Source of the DNA: JAVVVD01 sp964642795
GTDB lineage: Bacteria; Bacillota; Clostridia; Christensenellales; CAG-138
Direction: 5' to 3'
DNA: 23,095 nucleotides
Assembly: GCA_964642795.1 (NCBI GenBank)
Contig: CAZXRQ010000030.1
Span: 1 to 23,095 of the forward strand
The notes beneath the pieces are model-generated. The model worked only from the letters and a program-made list of their open reading frames with translations, had not been told where the DNA came from and did not search any database. Each line of letters begins with the position of its first letter. Position 1 is the stretch's first letter. Below are positions 23,052-23,095 of the stretch, piece after piece. A program made the position numbers and the translations under genes.

Positions 23052-23095
23052 ATGAATTCTATCGACAAAAAATCCATCGATACCATGCGTGTGCT
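23052..23095 (+). CDS. Start of a transketolase-like gene (partial)
   Basis: Only 14 complete codons are in the window: MNSIDKKSIDTMRV, then the right edge. This N-terminus resembles bacterial transketolases, which typically open with a short Ile/Asp/Lys segment then SI-x-x-IR-x-LS. It is preceded by AGGAG about 8 nt before the ATG and an extended -10 promoter. The identification rests on a very short stretch and is tentative. Confidence 0.6.
   Translation, partial: MNSIDKKSIDTMRV

Overview
The window is chromosomal DNA of a fairly high-GC (by eye about 55-60%) anaerobic Firmicute of class Clostridia. The evidence is a complete SCIFF ranthipeptide locus (precursor plus radical SAM maturase), a TIGR04086-type membrane protein, HemZ, a T-box in front of hisS-aspS, and the clostridial gene order yajC / TIGR04086 / SCIFF / maturase / recJ / apt / rel / dtd / MBL / hemZ / hisS / aspS. 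L22 has an N-terminal extension that I associate with Christensenella-like relatives, but the sequence alone does not fix a genus. There are no tRNA or rRNA genes, CRISPR arrays, insertion sequences or phage genes. This is core housekeeping DNA.

Layout. (1) 18-5030, minus strand: the 5' part of the S10 ribosomal protein operon, rpsJ-rplC-rplD-rplW-rplB-rpsS-rplV-rpsC-rplP-rpmC-rpsQ, leaving the window at its left edge. It is preceded by a long structured leader and a good sigma-A-type promoter. (2) 5484-6659, plus strand: a malic enzyme, the only complete plus-strand gene. (3) 6741-7979: glyA with its own promoter. That promoter's -35 box lies in the loop of the terminator of the upstream trxA gene. 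(4) 8083-11922: the hisS-aspS-rseC-trxA operon, headed by a near-perfect promoter and a very compact T-box leader. (5) 12141-20383: msrC, hemZ, an MBL hydrolase, dtd, relA/spoT (rel), apt and recJ, mostly overlapping or tightly spaced. (6) 20385-21984: SCIFF maturase and SCIFF precursor, separated by a terminator-like hairpin. (7) 22052-22867: a four-helix membrane protein and yajC, with a strong terminator between them. (8) 23052 to the right edge: the first codons of a plus-strand gene that looks like transketolase.

How the genes work together. Most of the content is translation: ribosome assembly, His and Asp charging, D-aminoacyl-tRNA proofreading, and the stringent response through Rel, with purine salvage by Apt next to it. 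Redox and repair genes are threaded through (thioredoxin, an RseC-like membrane redox protein, free-Met-sulfoxide reductase, RecJ). The most specialised part is the SCIFF ranthipeptide unit. Its precursor here has seven cysteines rather than six.

The two observations I consider most worth following are the T-box, whose Stem I appears reduced to a 28-nt hairpin with an Asp codon in its terminal loop, and the seven-cysteine SCIFF with its own promoter, palindrome and attenuating hairpin.
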